52,009 nucleotides of DNA from an uncultured Rhodospirillales bacterium (GCA_938092065.1 CALKND010000011.1:1-52009); one strand, 5' to 3'. Positions 19,236 through 28,396 are shown, counted from the stretch's first letter. Numbers and translations: made by a program. Notes: a model not told the origin generated them from the letters alone.

Positions 19236-19316
19236 ATGAGCATTAAAATCCTGCGTACCGTTGCAATTGGTGGTGCATTTGGCGCCACAATGTTGTTGCG
19301 GCAGATGATGGTATGA
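19236..19316 (+). pseudogene. Probable crcB (fluoride channel) remnant, 26 codons
   Basis: The short frame MSIKILRTVAIGGAFGATMLLRQMM-V begins in the last nucleotide of the rarA stop (TAAATG) and ends at a TGA overlapping the rluC/rluD-type start. TVAIGGAFGA resembles the N-terminal Gly-rich helix of CrcB, and crcB is the gene usually found in this place. The remaining roughly 100 codons are missing, so a deletion is inferred. It could instead be an unrelated leader peptide. Confidence 0.45.
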
Positions 19317-20317
19317 GTGGAGTTACCATTGTCCAAGTGTCCGATGAAGAGGGCGGCTTACGGCTGGATCGCTGGTTCAAGCGTCACTATCCCAACTTTT
19401 CACACGTTCAATTACAAAAAATGTTACGCAAAGGGCATGTTCGCCTTGAAGGTAAGCGGACCAAGGCTAGTACCCGGTTGGAAGCTGGGCAATCAGTCCG
19501 CGTTCCACCAATGGGAGAAGACGAAATCGAGGGCCAGCCTCAGAAAAACAAAAAATCTTCTCAGGCAAGCGATGCAGCAATTGCTGCTTTGCACGGGAGT
19601 ATTCTTCATATCGATGATGATGTTATAGCCTTGGATAAACCACCTGGACTTGCTGTTCAGGGTGGAACTGGTATCAAAAATAGTGTTGATGCTATGCTGG
19701 GTACTTTAAAATTTGATAAGGCTGAACGCCCAAAGCTTGTACACCGACTTGATAAGGATACATCGGGTGTTTTACTACTTGGTCGATCGTCAAGGGCCGC
19801 AGCACAATTGACTGCAGCATTTCGAGCTAAAAGCGCCCGAAAAGTGTATTGGGCAATCGTTGTTGGCTCCGCTGAACTTTCTTCGGGGAGAATAGACCTA
19901 CCCTTGTCAAAGCTTCCTGGACAAAAAGGCGAGCGGATGGTTCCTGACACTGAAAATGGTAAACGAGCAGTAACATTCTATCGAACCATAGAACGTGTAA
20001 GTCGAAAGGTGGCATGGTTATCTCTTGAGCCTCAAACAGGACGGACACATCAGCTTCGAGTCCACATGGAAGCAATGGGAACTCCTATTTTAGGTGATGG
20101 AAAGTACGGAGGAGTAGGGTCATTTATACAAGGCCCGGGTCTGAGCCGCAAAATGCATCTTCATGCCCGAGCAATTCGCATTCCACATCCAAGTAGGGGT
20201 GAACTTGAGGTTATTGCCCCACTACCTACACATATGTTAGCTACTTGGGATTTTTTTGGATTGGACAAAGGTTTGGCAGTTGATACTTTCTATCATCCAG
20301 AGGATGATGGTTTTTGA
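19313..20317 (+). CDS. RluA-family 23S rRNA pseudouridine synthase (RluC/RluD type)
   Basis: The 334-residue product has an N-terminal S4 RNA-binding domain (GGLRLDRWFKRHYPNFSHVQLQKML) and the catalytic domain with HRLDKDTSG, where Asp147 is the expected nucleophile, and PQTGRTHQLRVHM. The S4 domain points to RluC or RluD rather than RluA; which uridines it changes cannot be told. It overlaps the short crcB-like frame. Confidence 0.93.
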   Translation: MSGVTIVQVSDEEGGLRLDRWFKRHYPNFSHVQLQKMLRKGHVRLEGKRTKASTRLEAGQSVRVPPMGEDEIEGQPQKNKKSSQASDAAIAALHGSILHIDDDVIALDKPPGLAVQGGTGIKNSVDAMLGTLKFDKAERPKLVHRLDKDTSGVLLLGRSSRAAAQLTAAFRAKSARKVYWAIVVGSAELSSGRIDLPLSKLPGQKGERMVPDTENGKRAVTFYRTIERVSRKVAWLSLEPQTGRTHQLRVHMEAMGTPILGDGKYGGVGSFIQGPGLSRKMHLHARAIRIPHPSRGELEVIAPLPTHMLATWDFFGLDKGLAVDTFYHPEDDGF

Positions 20318-20397
20318 ATTGTATCATAATAATATATCATATGAGCTTAATGCATATATAGTTTTTTTATACCTTGCTGATTAAGAGAGATAACGCA

Positions 20398-21066
20398 TTG
20401 CGTCTTGCTGTTTTTGATTGTGATGGAACACTTGTTGATTCAGCGCACTCCATCATATGTAGTATGCAAACTGCTTGCAGCAATCTAGGGCATCATCTCC
20501 CAGAACCCATGGACATACGCCGAACGGTTGGTCTGCCGGTGGAAGATGCTATCACAATGCTTTTTCCCGACATGAAACATGACCAAGTCTGGGCAGTTCG
20601 TGAAGAATTTCGCAATGTTTATATAGAACTTAGAGATAAAGGCGAGATCTGCGAACCTGTTTACGATGGAGTTGTAGAAACGTTAAGCGTTCTCGATCGT
20701 GCTGGTTGGTTGCTTGGTATTGCAACTGGTAAATCCCTAAGAGGGCTAGAAAATACGCTTAGTGTCCATAATTTAAAACCCAATTTTGTCACCTTGCAAA
20801 CAGCTGACCTGTCTATCGGCAAACCTGACCCAGACATGCTACACAAAGCAATGAGGGATACTGGCGTTGAAAAGAGAAGGACGGTGATGATTGGTGACAC
20901 TTCCTATGATATGGAAATGGCCCGTAACGCGGGTACATTAGCAGTCGGTGTTACTTGGGGTTATCACAATGTTGAGGAATTATTTGCTGCTGGAGCACTG
21001 GGTGTTGTGGATACCTTCTCTGAGATTCCACAAGTTATTGACAATCTGTTAAAAGAAGACAGATGA
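20398..21066 (+). CDS. HAD-family hydrolase (phosphoglycolate phosphatase-like)
   Basis: The 222-residue product shows the four HAD motifs: LAVFDCDGTLVDS at the start, GIATGKSLRG, KPDPDML and VMIGDTSYDMEMARNAG. The frame is open from a TTG at 20374, but I prefer the TTG at 20398 because AAGAGAGA lies before it and the DCDGT motif then sits close to the N-terminus as in the family. The substrate is unknown. It lies between the rRNA enzyme and atp12. Confidence 0.88.
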   Translation: MRLAVFDCDGTLVDSAHSIICSMQTACSNLGHHLPEPMDIRRTVGLPVEDAITMLFPDMKHDQVWAVREEFRNVYIELRDKGEICEPVYDGVVETLSVLDRAGWLLGIATGKSLRGLENTLSVHNLKPNFVTLQTADLSIGKPDPDMLHKAMRDTGVEKRRTVMIGDTSYDMEMARNAGTLAVGVTWGYHNVEELFAAGALGVVDTFSEIPQVIDNLLKEDR

Positions 21067-21088
21067 CAGATCATAAAATTGAAAATTT

Positions 21089-21781
21089 ATGCGATTTTAT
21101 AAAGAAGTAAATATTGTCCAATGTGATAGTGGGTATGCTGTTGAGCTTGATGGACAATCAGTACGTACGCCACGTGGTCAACCACAAATCGTGGCTAGTA
21201 ATGCTCTCGTGGAAGCTATGGCAGCTGAATGGCGTGCTCAGGAAAAGATAGTTGTTCCCGCTTCCATGCCTCTTAGTGGCTTCGCCAATACGGCGATTGA
21301 TCGAATTGGTAATAACCGCGAAATCATATTGAAAAATGTCCTTAATTTTGCTGGAATAGATTTGCTTTGCTATCGCTGTGAAGAACCTGAAGATCTAGCG
21401 ACTCGGCAAAATGAACATTGGCAACCACTACTTGATTGGGCTGCAGATTCCATGGGAGTGGAATTGGAGGTCACACTCAGTATCCTTCCTGTGAAGCAGC
21501 CGATCAAGGCAATAGAGGCATTGGTTAACAAGTTACAAAAATTGGATGATATGGAACTTACTGGCATTGCCAGTCTCGCGGCTACCTGTGGATCACTGAT
21601 AATAGCACTTGCCTTGGCTGAAGGAAAAATTGATTGTAGGCACGCTTTTGATTGTTCACAGTTGGACCAGATTTATCAAAATGAACGCTGGGGAGTGGAT
21701 GAGGAGGCAAAAGTCGCACAAAAAAATTTAGAGAATGATATTGCTTCTGCAGCTTTATTTTTGTCCCTGCTCAGATCATAA
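21089..21781 (+). CDS. ATP12-family F1 ATPase assembly chaperone
   Basis: The 230-residue product has the family start RFYKEVNIVQCDSGYAVELDGQSVRTPRG and DLLCYRCEEPEDLATRQNEHWQPLLDW. ATP12 binds the F1 alpha subunit before assembly and is restricted to Alphaproteobacteria and mitochondria, so it is a good class marker. It begins 22 nt after the HAD gene and probably shares its transcript. Confidence 0.94.
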   Translation: MRFYKEVNIVQCDSGYAVELDGQSVRTPRGQPQIVASNALVEAMAAEWRAQEKIVVPASMPLSGFANTAIDRIGNNREIILKNVLNFAGIDLLCYRCEEPEDLATRQNEHWQPLLDWAADSMGVELEVTLSILPVKQPIKAIEALVNKLQKLDDMELTGIASLAATCGSLIIALALAEGKIDCRHAFDCSQLDQIYQNERWGVDEEAKVAQKNLENDIASAALFLSLLRS

Positions 21782-21940
21782 TTGATCAGTTGATCATGGA
21801 AAATGATAGATGTTAGAGGTCATTTTTATTTGGGTTTATATTAAAGGCTGGGTATAGGGTGTGTGGTATCGAGCTTGATCTATAGAGGAAGCATCATTGC
21901 TCAGTTTGTCAGGTTGGGTTGGGAACTGAAGGGACAATTT

Positions 21941-22202
21941 CTATAAGGGGGCGTTCTCTTGCGTGGACAAGCCGTTAAGTACTTCATTGATGGTTCCCAT
22001 CGCCCCTAGCGGCAACGATTGCATCTTAGCTATCAGGCTAAACCCTCGCGGTAAGTTCTATGCCATGGCCGGGGTGATCCGTCATCATGATGTCTAACCG
22101 CGCACCCAAATCCGTTAAGGCGACAGCGACCTTTCTCATAAAGTCCGCGCTCCTACGCCCTGACCTGGGATTATGGACAATCAAAATGCGCTTTCTACTC
22201 AT
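21941..22202 (-). pseudogene. Decayed diacylglycerol-kinase-like gene (YegS/LCB5 catalytic domain, N-terminal part)
   Basis: Read on the minus strand from an ATG at 22202 (overlapping the lipB stop as ATGA) it gives [20 protein letters not shown], then in-frame TAG (22038-22040) and TAA (22026-22028) codons, then DAIVAARGDG and, after a +1 shift, TINEVLNGL. ILIVHNPRSG and GDGTINEVLNGL are the nucleotide-binding signatures of the DAGK catalytic domain. A further stop follows at 21941-21943 and beyond it I see no clear homology. Two stops plus a frameshift show it is dead. Confidence 0.8.
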
Positions 22203-22870
22203 GATGGATTGAATTCTTTCGCTGGTTTGGGGGTCATGGCGAAGACCTCTTCGAAGCTGGTGCGTAAATGTTGGTCAAGATCGGCCATGCTGGCGCGGTT
22301 ACCCAAATCGGCAAGGGAGGTGACCCCGTGCTCGTTTATGCCACACGGTACGATACCGCTAAAGTGGCTTAAGTCTGGCGTCACATTAATAGATATGCCG
22401 TGGAATGTGACCCAACGGCGTACTCGTACCCCCAGTGCCGCGATCTTGTCCTCACTGCCATCCTTTCGGCTCACCCAAATGCCGACGCGCCCGTCACGCC
22501 GCTCTGCGGCAACGTCAAGCCCATCTAAGCAGTGGATGATCCATTCTTCAAGATCATGCACGTATTGCTTCACATCCTCACCACGCTTTTTTAGGTCGAT
22601 CATGGTGTAGGCTACACGTTGCCCGGGCCCGTGGTAGGTGTATTGTCCCCCGCGCCCGGCTTCAAAGACCGGGAAGCGTTGTGGCTCCAATAGGTCCGAT
22701 GTATTAGCGCTGGTGCCGGCCGTGTAGAGGGGCGGGTGCTCAAGCAGCCACACGACCTCCTCAGCAGTACCATTTTTAATTTCAGCAACCCGCCTTTCCA
22801 TGAAAGTTAAGGCAACATAATAGGGCACAGGATCGTTTGTGATCAGCCATTCCATAGGAGTATTTAACAC
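22199..22870 (-). CDS. lipB: Octanoyl-[acyl-carrier-protein] transferase LipB
   Basis: The 223-residue product moves octanoyl groups from ACP to lipoyl domains. It has [22 protein letters not shown], the catalytic Lys in [23 protein letters not shown] and the catalytic Cys in [16 protein letters not shown] start five codons later ([13 protein letters not shown]) is equally possible. It lies divergent from tRNA-Leu, with a decayed kinase-like gene coupled to its stop codon. Confidence 0.96.
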   Translation of the reverse strand: MLNTPMEWLITNDPVPYYVALTFMERRVAEIKNGTAEEVVWLLEHPPLYTAGTSANTSDLLEPQRFPVFEAGRGGQYTYHGPGQRVAYTMIDLKKRGEDVKQYVHDLEEWIIHCLDGLDVAAERRDGRVGIWVSRKDGSEDKIAALGVRVRRWVTFHGISINVTPDLSHFSGIVPCGINEHGVTSLADLGNRASMADLDQHLRTSFEEVFAMTPKPAKEFNPS

Positions 22871-22924
22871 ATGATAGGATAATAAGGCGGAAATATTAAC
22901 GCATAAGCTTGCTTGAAGCTTAAC

Positions 22925-22953
22925 TTTTTGCTATTTCCCTTCTAAGCTACAAT
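22925..22953 (+). promoter_or_regulatory. Probable promoter of tRNA-Leu
   Basis: A TACAAT at 22948-22953 lies 14 nt before the tRNA 5' end, with TTTTTG at 22925-22930 spaced 17 nt upstream. The -10 is good and the -35 poor. The position fits a stable-RNA promoter. Confidence 0.4.
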
Positions 22954-22967
22954 TCAAGAGGTCTTGT

Positions 22968-23055
22968 GCGGTCGTGGCGGAATTGGTAGACGCGCAGCGT
23001 TGAGGTCGCTGTGGGCGTAAAGCCCGTGGAAGTTCGAGTCTTCTCGACCGCACCA
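22968..23055 (+). tRNA. tRNA-Leu (anticodon GAG)
   Basis: The 88-nt sequence, CCA included, folds as a class II tRNA. The acceptor stem GCGGTCG pairs with CGACCGC, the anticodon stem CAGCG/CGCTG encloses TTGAGGT (anticodon GAG, reading CUC and CUU), the long variable arm has GGGC/GCCC, and the T-loop is TTCGAGT. CCA is encoded. Seven T residues directly follow. Confidence 0.97.
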
Positions 23056-23357
23056 TTTTTTTGGAAAACTATTTATAAATTAATATTTTCGGTAGTTCTC
23101 TATACTAAAGTCCTATTAAGGGTATGAAACTGCTGCGGCTAAATTGATAATAAATTTCACCAGAACTTGAAGAACTTTAGGAGGATTATGTCCCTAACAT
23201 GGCTTACATGAAATGCAATATTATTCTTTGATTTCTGAGTTCTAGAAATTTAGTGTATTACTAATGAATAAAAAATAATTTCAAATTTTGTCATTATTTA
23301 TCGCCGTTCCCTTTAATTACTCTTCGTCGGCTGTTTGACCTCGTTACAATAAACTGC
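23056..23357. other. AT-rich intergenic stretch with no gene seen
   Basis: After the T-run that follows the tRNA, this roughly 300-bp stretch has stop codons in all frames and no recognised RNA, repeat or coding remnant. It separates tRNA-Leu from the 3' end of umuC, which reads toward it. Confidence 0.6.
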
Positions 23358-24659
23358 CTAGATGCTTGCTTCAGCCCGGACAATTGGCAGTTCTGACCAG
23401 CATGTTGTGTAGCGTGGGGAGTGGTGTTTCTGTACTGTGTAGACCCCGGATTTGGCCCGTTCATTAACACCGACCGAGGCCATACGAAGTGCGTTACTAC
23501 CAGCGCTGGTGTTAATCTTATCGAAGGCTGCCATCAAGCGTTCTTTGCGTGCATCGGCTAATGTATCTGGTGGAAAAAATAATTGGCCTTGAATATTTTC
23601 AGCCCGTATCAGGCCCAGCATCATGACCCCGGCACCTTTGAACTGAAGTCCAGGCCGCCAGACACTTTCAAAAGCTATCAAGGCTGCCCGGGTGATATCG
23701 GGAGTGTGATTTGTTGGAATGGGTGGATGGCTTGACGCGCTACCCCTATAATAAGTTTGAGGATCGAAGTGATTAGTCACGACGAAAACATTGACGATGG
23801 AGCAAACTAGACTGCTCCGACGCATTTTTTCTGCTGCTCGTGCTGCGAAGGCGGCAACGCTTTCACGTAATGCTTGGCGGGTGGTTACTGGCTTGGCAAA
23901 GGAGCGCGAGACCCGAATGGTTTTTTTGTCGGGTGGGTGGCTTTCCAAATCTAAGCAAGGCTGTCCTTTCAATTCAAGCAGCGTACGCGCGCCGGTGACG
24001 CCCATGTGCTTGCGTACCCAGTGTTCGGGGGTGTCGTGGAAATCCAGCGCTGTTTCGATTCCCTGGCTATTCAGCATTCGTGCCCATCGGCTACCAATCC
24101 CCCAGATATCACGAATTAAAGTTTGCGCTAATATATCGCGTCGAGTCGCTTCGTCGGTGATGGTGAAGGAGCCGTCTGCCTCAACTGATTTCTTAGCGAC
24201 GTGCCCGGCGATTTTGGCTAGGGTCTTGGTTTCAGCGATACCGACAGAAACTGGAATCCCAGTCCATTTTTTAATTGCTTTTCGAATATCGTGGCCGTAA
24301 TCGTTTAAACCGCGATGCTCAAACCCGGCCAATCCTAAAAACGCTTCGTCTATGGAATAAATTTCCATATTGGGAGTGAAAGAGCCAAGGGCATTCATCA
24401 CCCGTGCCGACATATCACCGTATAGTGGATAGTTGGATGAATAGACCTCAATACCATAGTGACGGATAAGACTACGTGCCTTAAACAAAGGCATGCCCAT
24501 GGGAATGCTAAGAGCCTTGGCCTCGTTGGAGCGCGCAATGATACAGCCATCATTATTGGACAGCACAATGACAGGGCAACCTTCCAAGCGTGGATTAAAT
24601 ACCCGTTCGCAAGAAACAAAAAAATTATTGCAGTCGACTAGAGCGAAGGTCTGTTTCAT
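23358..24659 (-). CDS. umuC: Y-family DNA polymerase UmuC (Pol V catalytic subunit)
   Basis: The 433-residue product has the Y-family palm motifs FALVDCNNFFVSCERVF and YSIDEAFLGL, and the UmuC pattern CPVIVLSNNDGCIIARSNEAKAL. It performs error-prone translesion synthesis with UmuD'. It follows umuD by 5 nt, as one SOS operon. The length is close to E. coli UmuC (422). Confidence 0.95.
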   Translation of the reverse strand: MKQTFALVDCNNFFVSCERVFNPRLEGCPVIVLSNNDGCIIARSNEAKALSIPMGMPLFKARSLIRHYGIEVYSSNYPLYGDMSARVMNALGSFTPNMEIYSIDEAFLGLAGFEHRGLNDYGHDIRKAIKKWTGIPVSVGIAETKTLAKIAGHVAKKSVEADGSFTITDEATRRDILAQTLIRDIWGIGSRWARMLNSQGIETALDFHDTPEHWVRKHMGVTGARTLLELKGQPCLDLESHPPDKKTIRVSRSFAKPVTTRQALRESVAAFAARAAEKMRRSSLVCSIVNVFVVTNHFDPQTYYRGSASSHPPIPTNHTPDITRAALIAFESVWRPGLQFKGAGVMMLGLIRAENIQGQLFFPPDTLADARKERLMAAFDKINTSAGSNALRMASVGVNERAKSGVYTVQKHHSPRYTTCWSELPIVRAEASI

Positions 24660-24664
24660 TTGGC

Positions 24665-25084
24665 TTAAGGTGCGAACCGCCGTACGGAACCGGTGACTAC
24701 ACCCCAGATGCTACATTCCGTATCGGGGCCTATTTTAGTTGGTGGATAGTCCGGATGTTCGGCCTTAAGAATCCAGCCATTACCTCTCTTAATCAGACGT
24801 TTGACTGTCAATTCGCCGCTGATAATGGCAATGACAATATGTCCCGAGCGACTTTCCACGGAGCGATCTACAATCAGCACATCGCCTGAGAGAATCCCAG
24901 CCCCAGTCATGGATGCACCCTCGACGCGTACCATAAAAGTCGCCGCTGGGTGAACGACTAGGAATTCGTTCAGATCTAGTGTGCCCTCCATGTAATCATC
25001 CGCGGGCGAGGGGAACCCAGCGGCTACTGTGCTAGCGTAAAGCGGTGGGTGCTTTCGCTTATCTGTTTTATTAAATAAGAACAT
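24665..25084 (-). CDS. umuD: UmuD, LexA-like self-cleaving S24 peptidase
   Basis: The 139-residue product matches UmuD in length. The cleavage site is Ala22-Gly23 (VAAGFPSPADDY), with the catalytic Ser58 (EGASMTGAGI) and Lys95 (GELTVKRL) at the spacing of E. coli Ser60/Lys97. RecA-stimulated cleavage would give UmuD', the active Pol V subunit. A LexA box overlaps its first two codons. It is the first gene of the operon. Confidence 0.95.
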   Translation of the reverse strand: MFLFNKTDKRKHPPLYASTVAAGFPSPADDYMEGTLDLNEFLVVHPAATFMVRVEGASMTGAGILSGDVLIVDRSVESRSGHIVIAIISGELTVKRLIKRGNGWILKAEHPDYPPTKIGPDTECSIWGVVTGSVRRFAP

Positions 25085-25093
25085 AATAAGAAC
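25079..25093 (-). promoter_or_regulatory. LexA (SOS) box overlapping the umuD start codon
   Basis: On the minus strand the sequence is GTTC-TTATTAT-GTTC, a perfect match to the direct-repeat SOS box GTTC-N7-GTTC known from Alphaproteobacteria. The second GTTC includes the ATG and TTC of umuD codons 1-2. It touches the -10 element of the promoter, so bound LexA would block initiation. Confidence 0.88.
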
Positions 25094-25122
25094 ATCTTAC
25101 TAAATATTCAAATATGTTTCAA
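25094..25122 (-). promoter_or_regulatory. umuDC promoter, probably giving a leaderless mRNA
   Basis: On the minus strand TTGAAA (25122-25117) and TAAGAT (25099-25094) are separated by exactly 17 nt. With normal -10 to start spacing, transcription begins around 25087, about 3 nt before the ATG at 25084. No ribosome binding site can fit, so the transcript would be leaderless or nearly so. Confidence 0.65.
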
Positions 25123-25219
25123 TGGCTGTATTGGTATCATATGTTGTTTTATCTTTACTAAAGAACTGAACTTGACCAATACAGACATAGAAAATGCCAA
25201 TGAAGGGACAACTTTAATT

Positions 25220-25903
25220 ATGCCAACAGTACTGATCACAGGGGCTAGCCGGGGACTTGGTCTAGAGTATGCCCGTCAATATGCAGACGATGGCTGGCGG
25301 GTTATCGCCACCTGTCGAGATCCTGATAATGCGACGGAATTAGCCAGCCTGGAAGGTGAGGTAGAAACCCATGCACTGGATATTGGTGATCATGGACAAA
25401 TCTTGTCGCTGGCGAATAGCCTACACAAAGAAGCCATTGATCTGTTGCTTAATAACGCTGCAATTTTTGGCCCACGCCCATCAAAGTTAGGCGAAATCGA
25501 GTACAGCACCTGGGAAGACGTTATGCGCATTAACGTAATGTCGCCCTTGATGATGTGTGAAAGCTTCAGTGACCACATCGCTGCTAGCAACTTAAAAAAA
25601 ATCGCAATTATGTCTTCTAAGATGGGTTCTGTGGACGACAATAGCTCAGGTGGCAGTTATATTTATCGTTCCACTAAGGCGGCCCTCAACGCAGTTATGA
25701 AAAGCCTGTCTGTTGATTTGGGGCCGCGTGGTATTTCAGTCGTAATTTTACATCCTGGTTGGGTCAGAACAGACATGGGTGGCCCTAACGGATTGATCGA
25801 TGCATCTGAAAGTGTTAATGGATTACGTAGGGTGATCGAGGGTTTAAATTTAGAAAATTCAGGTCGTTTCTATAATTATGATGGCTCAGAGATACCTTGG
25901 TGA
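25220..25903 (+). CDS. SDR-family NAD(P)-dependent oxidoreductase
   Basis: From the ATG at 25220 the product is 227 residues, with the cofactor motif TGASRGLG, NNAAIFG and the catalytic Y-R-S-T-K (YXXXK). The frame extends to a TTG at 25172, but those 16 residues lack homology to the fold start MPTVLITGASRG. The pattern resembles the C-factor/sniffer branch; the substrate is unknown. It is divergent from umuD; no LexA box faces it. Confidence 0.88.
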   Translation: MPTVLITGASRGLGLEYARQYADDGWRVIATCRDPDNATELASLEGEVETHALDIGDHGQILSLANSLHKEAIDLLLNNAAIFGPRPSKLGEIEYSTWEDVMRINVMSPLMMCESFSDHIAASNLKKIAIMSSKMGSVDDNSSGGSYIYRSTKAALNAVMKSLSVDLGPRGISVVILHPGWVRTDMGGPNGLIDASESVNGLRRVIEGLNLENSGRFYNYDGSEIPW

Positions 25904-26011
25904 TGTTGCTAGAAAAGAAATTTCTGATCCATAATGCGGCTCGATCACATTTACCACAATATTCTGATTTGCTATGCTAAGAGTGCACTAGCGATTTCTT
26001 GGGCAAAGAAA

Positions 26012-26440
26012 ATGGTTGTACATATAGTCAAGTTGGCAGTTGGCATTGAGGATATTGCCCATTTGGTGCAAAAGCAAAAGGCTCGCATGAAGCGCGATAA
26101 TGCCTTAGTCCATACTACCCGCAATACTCCCGTTAGATCCAATGAGATACTTGATGGTGGATCAATCTTTTGGGTCATTAAGAAGTTCGTCAGAGTACGC
26201 CAACGGATAATTAGCATTGAAACCGGAGTTGATTCTGAGAGCCGCCGTTCGTGTTTTTTTGTCCTAGATACGAAACTTATTAAAACTGAGATGAAGGAAT
26301 TCAAGGCTTTTCAAGGATGGAGATATTTTAGAGATGAGGAAATTCCTCCTGACTTAAATGAGATTCGAAGTTCTGGTATGACAGACGAAGAGCTGCCATT
26401 AGACATGCGATTAGAATTGAAAACCCTAGGCTTGCTCTAG
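26012..26440 (+). CDS. DUF1489 family protein
   Basis: The 142-residue product starts MVVHIVKLAVGIEDIAHL and has ILDGGSIFWVIKKFVRVRQRI and the FQGWRYFRDEEIPPDL segment, all typical of the alphaproteobacterial DUF1489 family of unknown function. The frame is open from 25934, but homology begins at the ATG at 26012. No membrane segment or signal is seen. It is convergent with the next gene. Confidence 0.85.
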   Translation: MVVHIVKLAVGIEDIAHLVQKQKARMKRDNALVHTTRNTPVRSNEILDGGSIFWVIKKFVRVRQRIISIETGVDSESRRSCFFVLDTKLIKTEMKEFKAFQGWRYFRDEEIPPDLNEIRSSGMTDEELPLDMRLELKTLGLL

Positions 26441-26516
26441 GTTGGGTAATGTTGCGGTGATGTTGGAGCAGAGGTTAACTATGTGCTGAACGGCTATGCT
26501 GCTGTGGCTAAAAGGA

Positions 26517-27059
26517 CTACGATAGGCACTTCTTAAAATCCTCGAGCCAGCTCAGCCGTTCTTCAAGCAGGCTGATGTCATGGTTTAGCCAACCAACCAG
26601 ATACCCTTCTTCGTTTGCGTGGTGCTGGTGAAGGTCATCAAGGCGAGCAAGTTCATTTTCTGTCATTTCGATCAATAGCTCTGTCTGGATAGACTGTTCA
26701 GTGCTGTCAAGAAGGTGTAGAAAACGGAATTTTAAAGCGACAACTAGCTTGCTTATTTCTGTTGCTGCTGGCCGCACGTTGGCGGTAAGTAAAGCCTTTA
26801 ATTCTATGCGCCCACTTTCAGTAATAATCAATTCTGCATCTTCTTCAATTGAAGACTTGTCAGATATTTCAATCAGTCCCTCGTGTTTTAAAAGCTCAAT
26901 TGAAATGCCCATGACATCCAGGGAAGGACCGGTAATATGGCTAATGAAATGGCGGATAGAATTGGCCAGCACATCGTATCGGGATGTCCCAAGCGCTAGC
27001 GTTCCCAATGCACAGAGGCGAACAGTCTCTTTCGGCGTCAGTGTATTGTCAGCAAACAT
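26517..27059 (-). CDS. Putative winged-helix (PadR-like) transcriptional regulator
   Basis: The 180-residue product has an N-terminal part of about 85 residues that looks like a winged helix (TVRLCALGTLALGTSRYDVLA, LKHEGLIEI, then LIITESGRIELKALL), followed by a long helical C-terminus rich in Leu/Glu, as in PadR-type proteins with a dimerising tail. It lies 81 nt downstream of hemA on the same strand. The family call is tentative and the ligand is unknown. Confidence 0.55.
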   Translation of the reverse strand: MFADNTLTPKETVRLCALGTLALGTSRYDVLANSIRHFISHITGPSLDVMGISIELLKHEGLIEISDKSSIEEDAELIITESGRIELKALLTANVRPAATEISKLVVALKFRFLHLLDSTEQSIQTELLIEMTENELARLDDLHQHHANEEGYLVGWLNHDISLLEERLSWLEDFKKCLS

Positions 27060-27140
27060 CGAAACTCTTTCTTATAGGCTTATATAAATATTCGACAGCA
27101 ACAATAATTTTACTTTACGTTCGATCATCAATGAGGTCTA

Positions 27141-28355
27141 TCAGGCCGCTTGCTTCAGTCCCAATCGGCTCCATACTTCGCAAATAGAGTCAACTAGATG
27201 ATCCATGTCTTCATCTGTATGCAATGGTGTCGGTGTGAAGCGTAATCGTTCTGTACCTCGCTCGACAGTCGGGTAGTTGATTGGCTGAACATAAATATTA
27301 TGCTTATAAAGCAGGTCATCACTGGCTTTTTTGCAAAGAGTAGCGTCCCCAACAAGGATTGGAACAATGTGACTGACGGAAGGCATAACTGGGAGGCCAA
27401 TCTCATATAAGCGCTGCTTAAGTGTAGCTGCACGCTCTTGGTGCTTATCACGTAGCTCTTGATGCTCCTTTAAGTGTTTGATCGAGGCAATCGCAGCGGC
27501 GGCCACTGCTGGTGGCATAGATGATGAAAAAATAAATCCGGAACCGTAGGAGCGGACGAAATCACACATTGCAGCAGAACCAGATATGTATCCGCCAATA
27601 ACACCAAAAGCCTTGGCGAGTGTTCCCTGAATAATGGTAATTCTATCCATCAAACCTTCACGTTGTGCAACACCGCCCCCACGTCTTCCGTACATGCCTA
27701 CTGCGTGTACTTCATCAAGGAATGTCATCGCGTGATGCTTGTCTGCAATATCACAAATTTCTCTGATTGGGGCAATATCGCCGTCCATTGAATAAACGGA
27801 TTCGAAGGCAATTAATTTTGGCGTAGATGGCCCGTATTGGCTCAAGAATTTATCTAAATCTTCTACATCATTGTGCTTGAAAATCTTCTTTTCAGCACGA
27901 GAATGGCGTATTCCTTCAATCATAGAGTTGTGGTTATGCGCGTCAGAAACAATAACGCAGTTTGGAATCATTGCCCCTAAGGTGCTTAATGTAGTCATAT
28001 TCGCCATCCAGCCTGAACCAAATAGGAGCGCCCCTTCTTTTTCATGCAGATCAGCCAGCTCTTGCTCAAGCAAGACGTGATAATGATTTGTCCCAGATAT
28101 GTTTCGAGTGCCGCCAGCACCAGCCCCACATTTGTCAATAACATCATGCATGGCTGCCAAGGTCTTGGGGTTTTGCCCCATACCCATGTAGTCATTAGAG
28201 CACCACACTGTAATTTCGTGTGTGGAACCATCAGGTCGATGGTTTACGGCTTTTGGAAAAGCACCTGCTTTGCGCTCTAGGTCGGCGAAAATCCTGTATC
28301 GACCTTCTGATTTAAGGTCGTCAATATTTTCCAAGAAAAAACGTTCGTAATCCAT
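27141..28355 (-). CDS. hemA: 5-aminolevulinate synthase (C4 heme pathway)
   Basis: The 404-residue PLP enzyme condenses glycine and succinyl-CoA to 5-aminolevulinate, the first step of heme synthesis in Alphaproteobacteria. It begins [21 protein letters not shown] and has [22 protein letters not shown] and the PLP lysine at residue 248 ([13 protein letters not shown]). GGGAG precedes the ATG. hemN lies about 6 kb away. Confidence 0.97.
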   Translation of the reverse strand: MDYERFFLENIDDLKSEGRYRIFADLERKAGAFPKAVNHRPDGSTHEITVWCSNDYMGMGQNPKTLAAMHDVIDKCGAGAGGTRNISGTNHYHVLLEQELADLHEKEGALLFGSGWMANMTTLSTLGAMIPNCVIVSDAHNHNSMIEGIRHSRAEKKIFKHNDVEDLDKFLSQYGPSTPKLIAFESVYSMDGDIAPIREICDIADKHHAMTFLDEVHAVGMYGRRGGGVAQREGLMDRITIIQGTLAKAFGVIGGYISGSAAMCDFVRSYGSGFIFSSSMPPAVAAAAIASIKHLKEHQELRDKHQERAATLKQRLYEIGLPVMPSVSHIVPILVGDATLCKKASDDLLYKHNIYVQPINYPTVERGTERLRFTPTPLHTDEDMDHLVDSICEVWSRLGLKQAA

Positions 28356-28396
28356 TAATAAGCTCCCAAGCTTTTCCCCATTCTAATAGGAACCAC

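Noticed and set aside
25163-25175. Second GAAC pair near the SDR start as another LexA box
   Set aside because: The two GAAC are 1 nt apart instead of 7, so they do not match the SOS box.
22968-25903. Integrated element at tRNA-Leu carrying umuDC
   Set aside because: No integrase, no repeat of the tRNA 3' end and no composition break were seen; umuDC and the SDR look like ordinary chromosomal genes.
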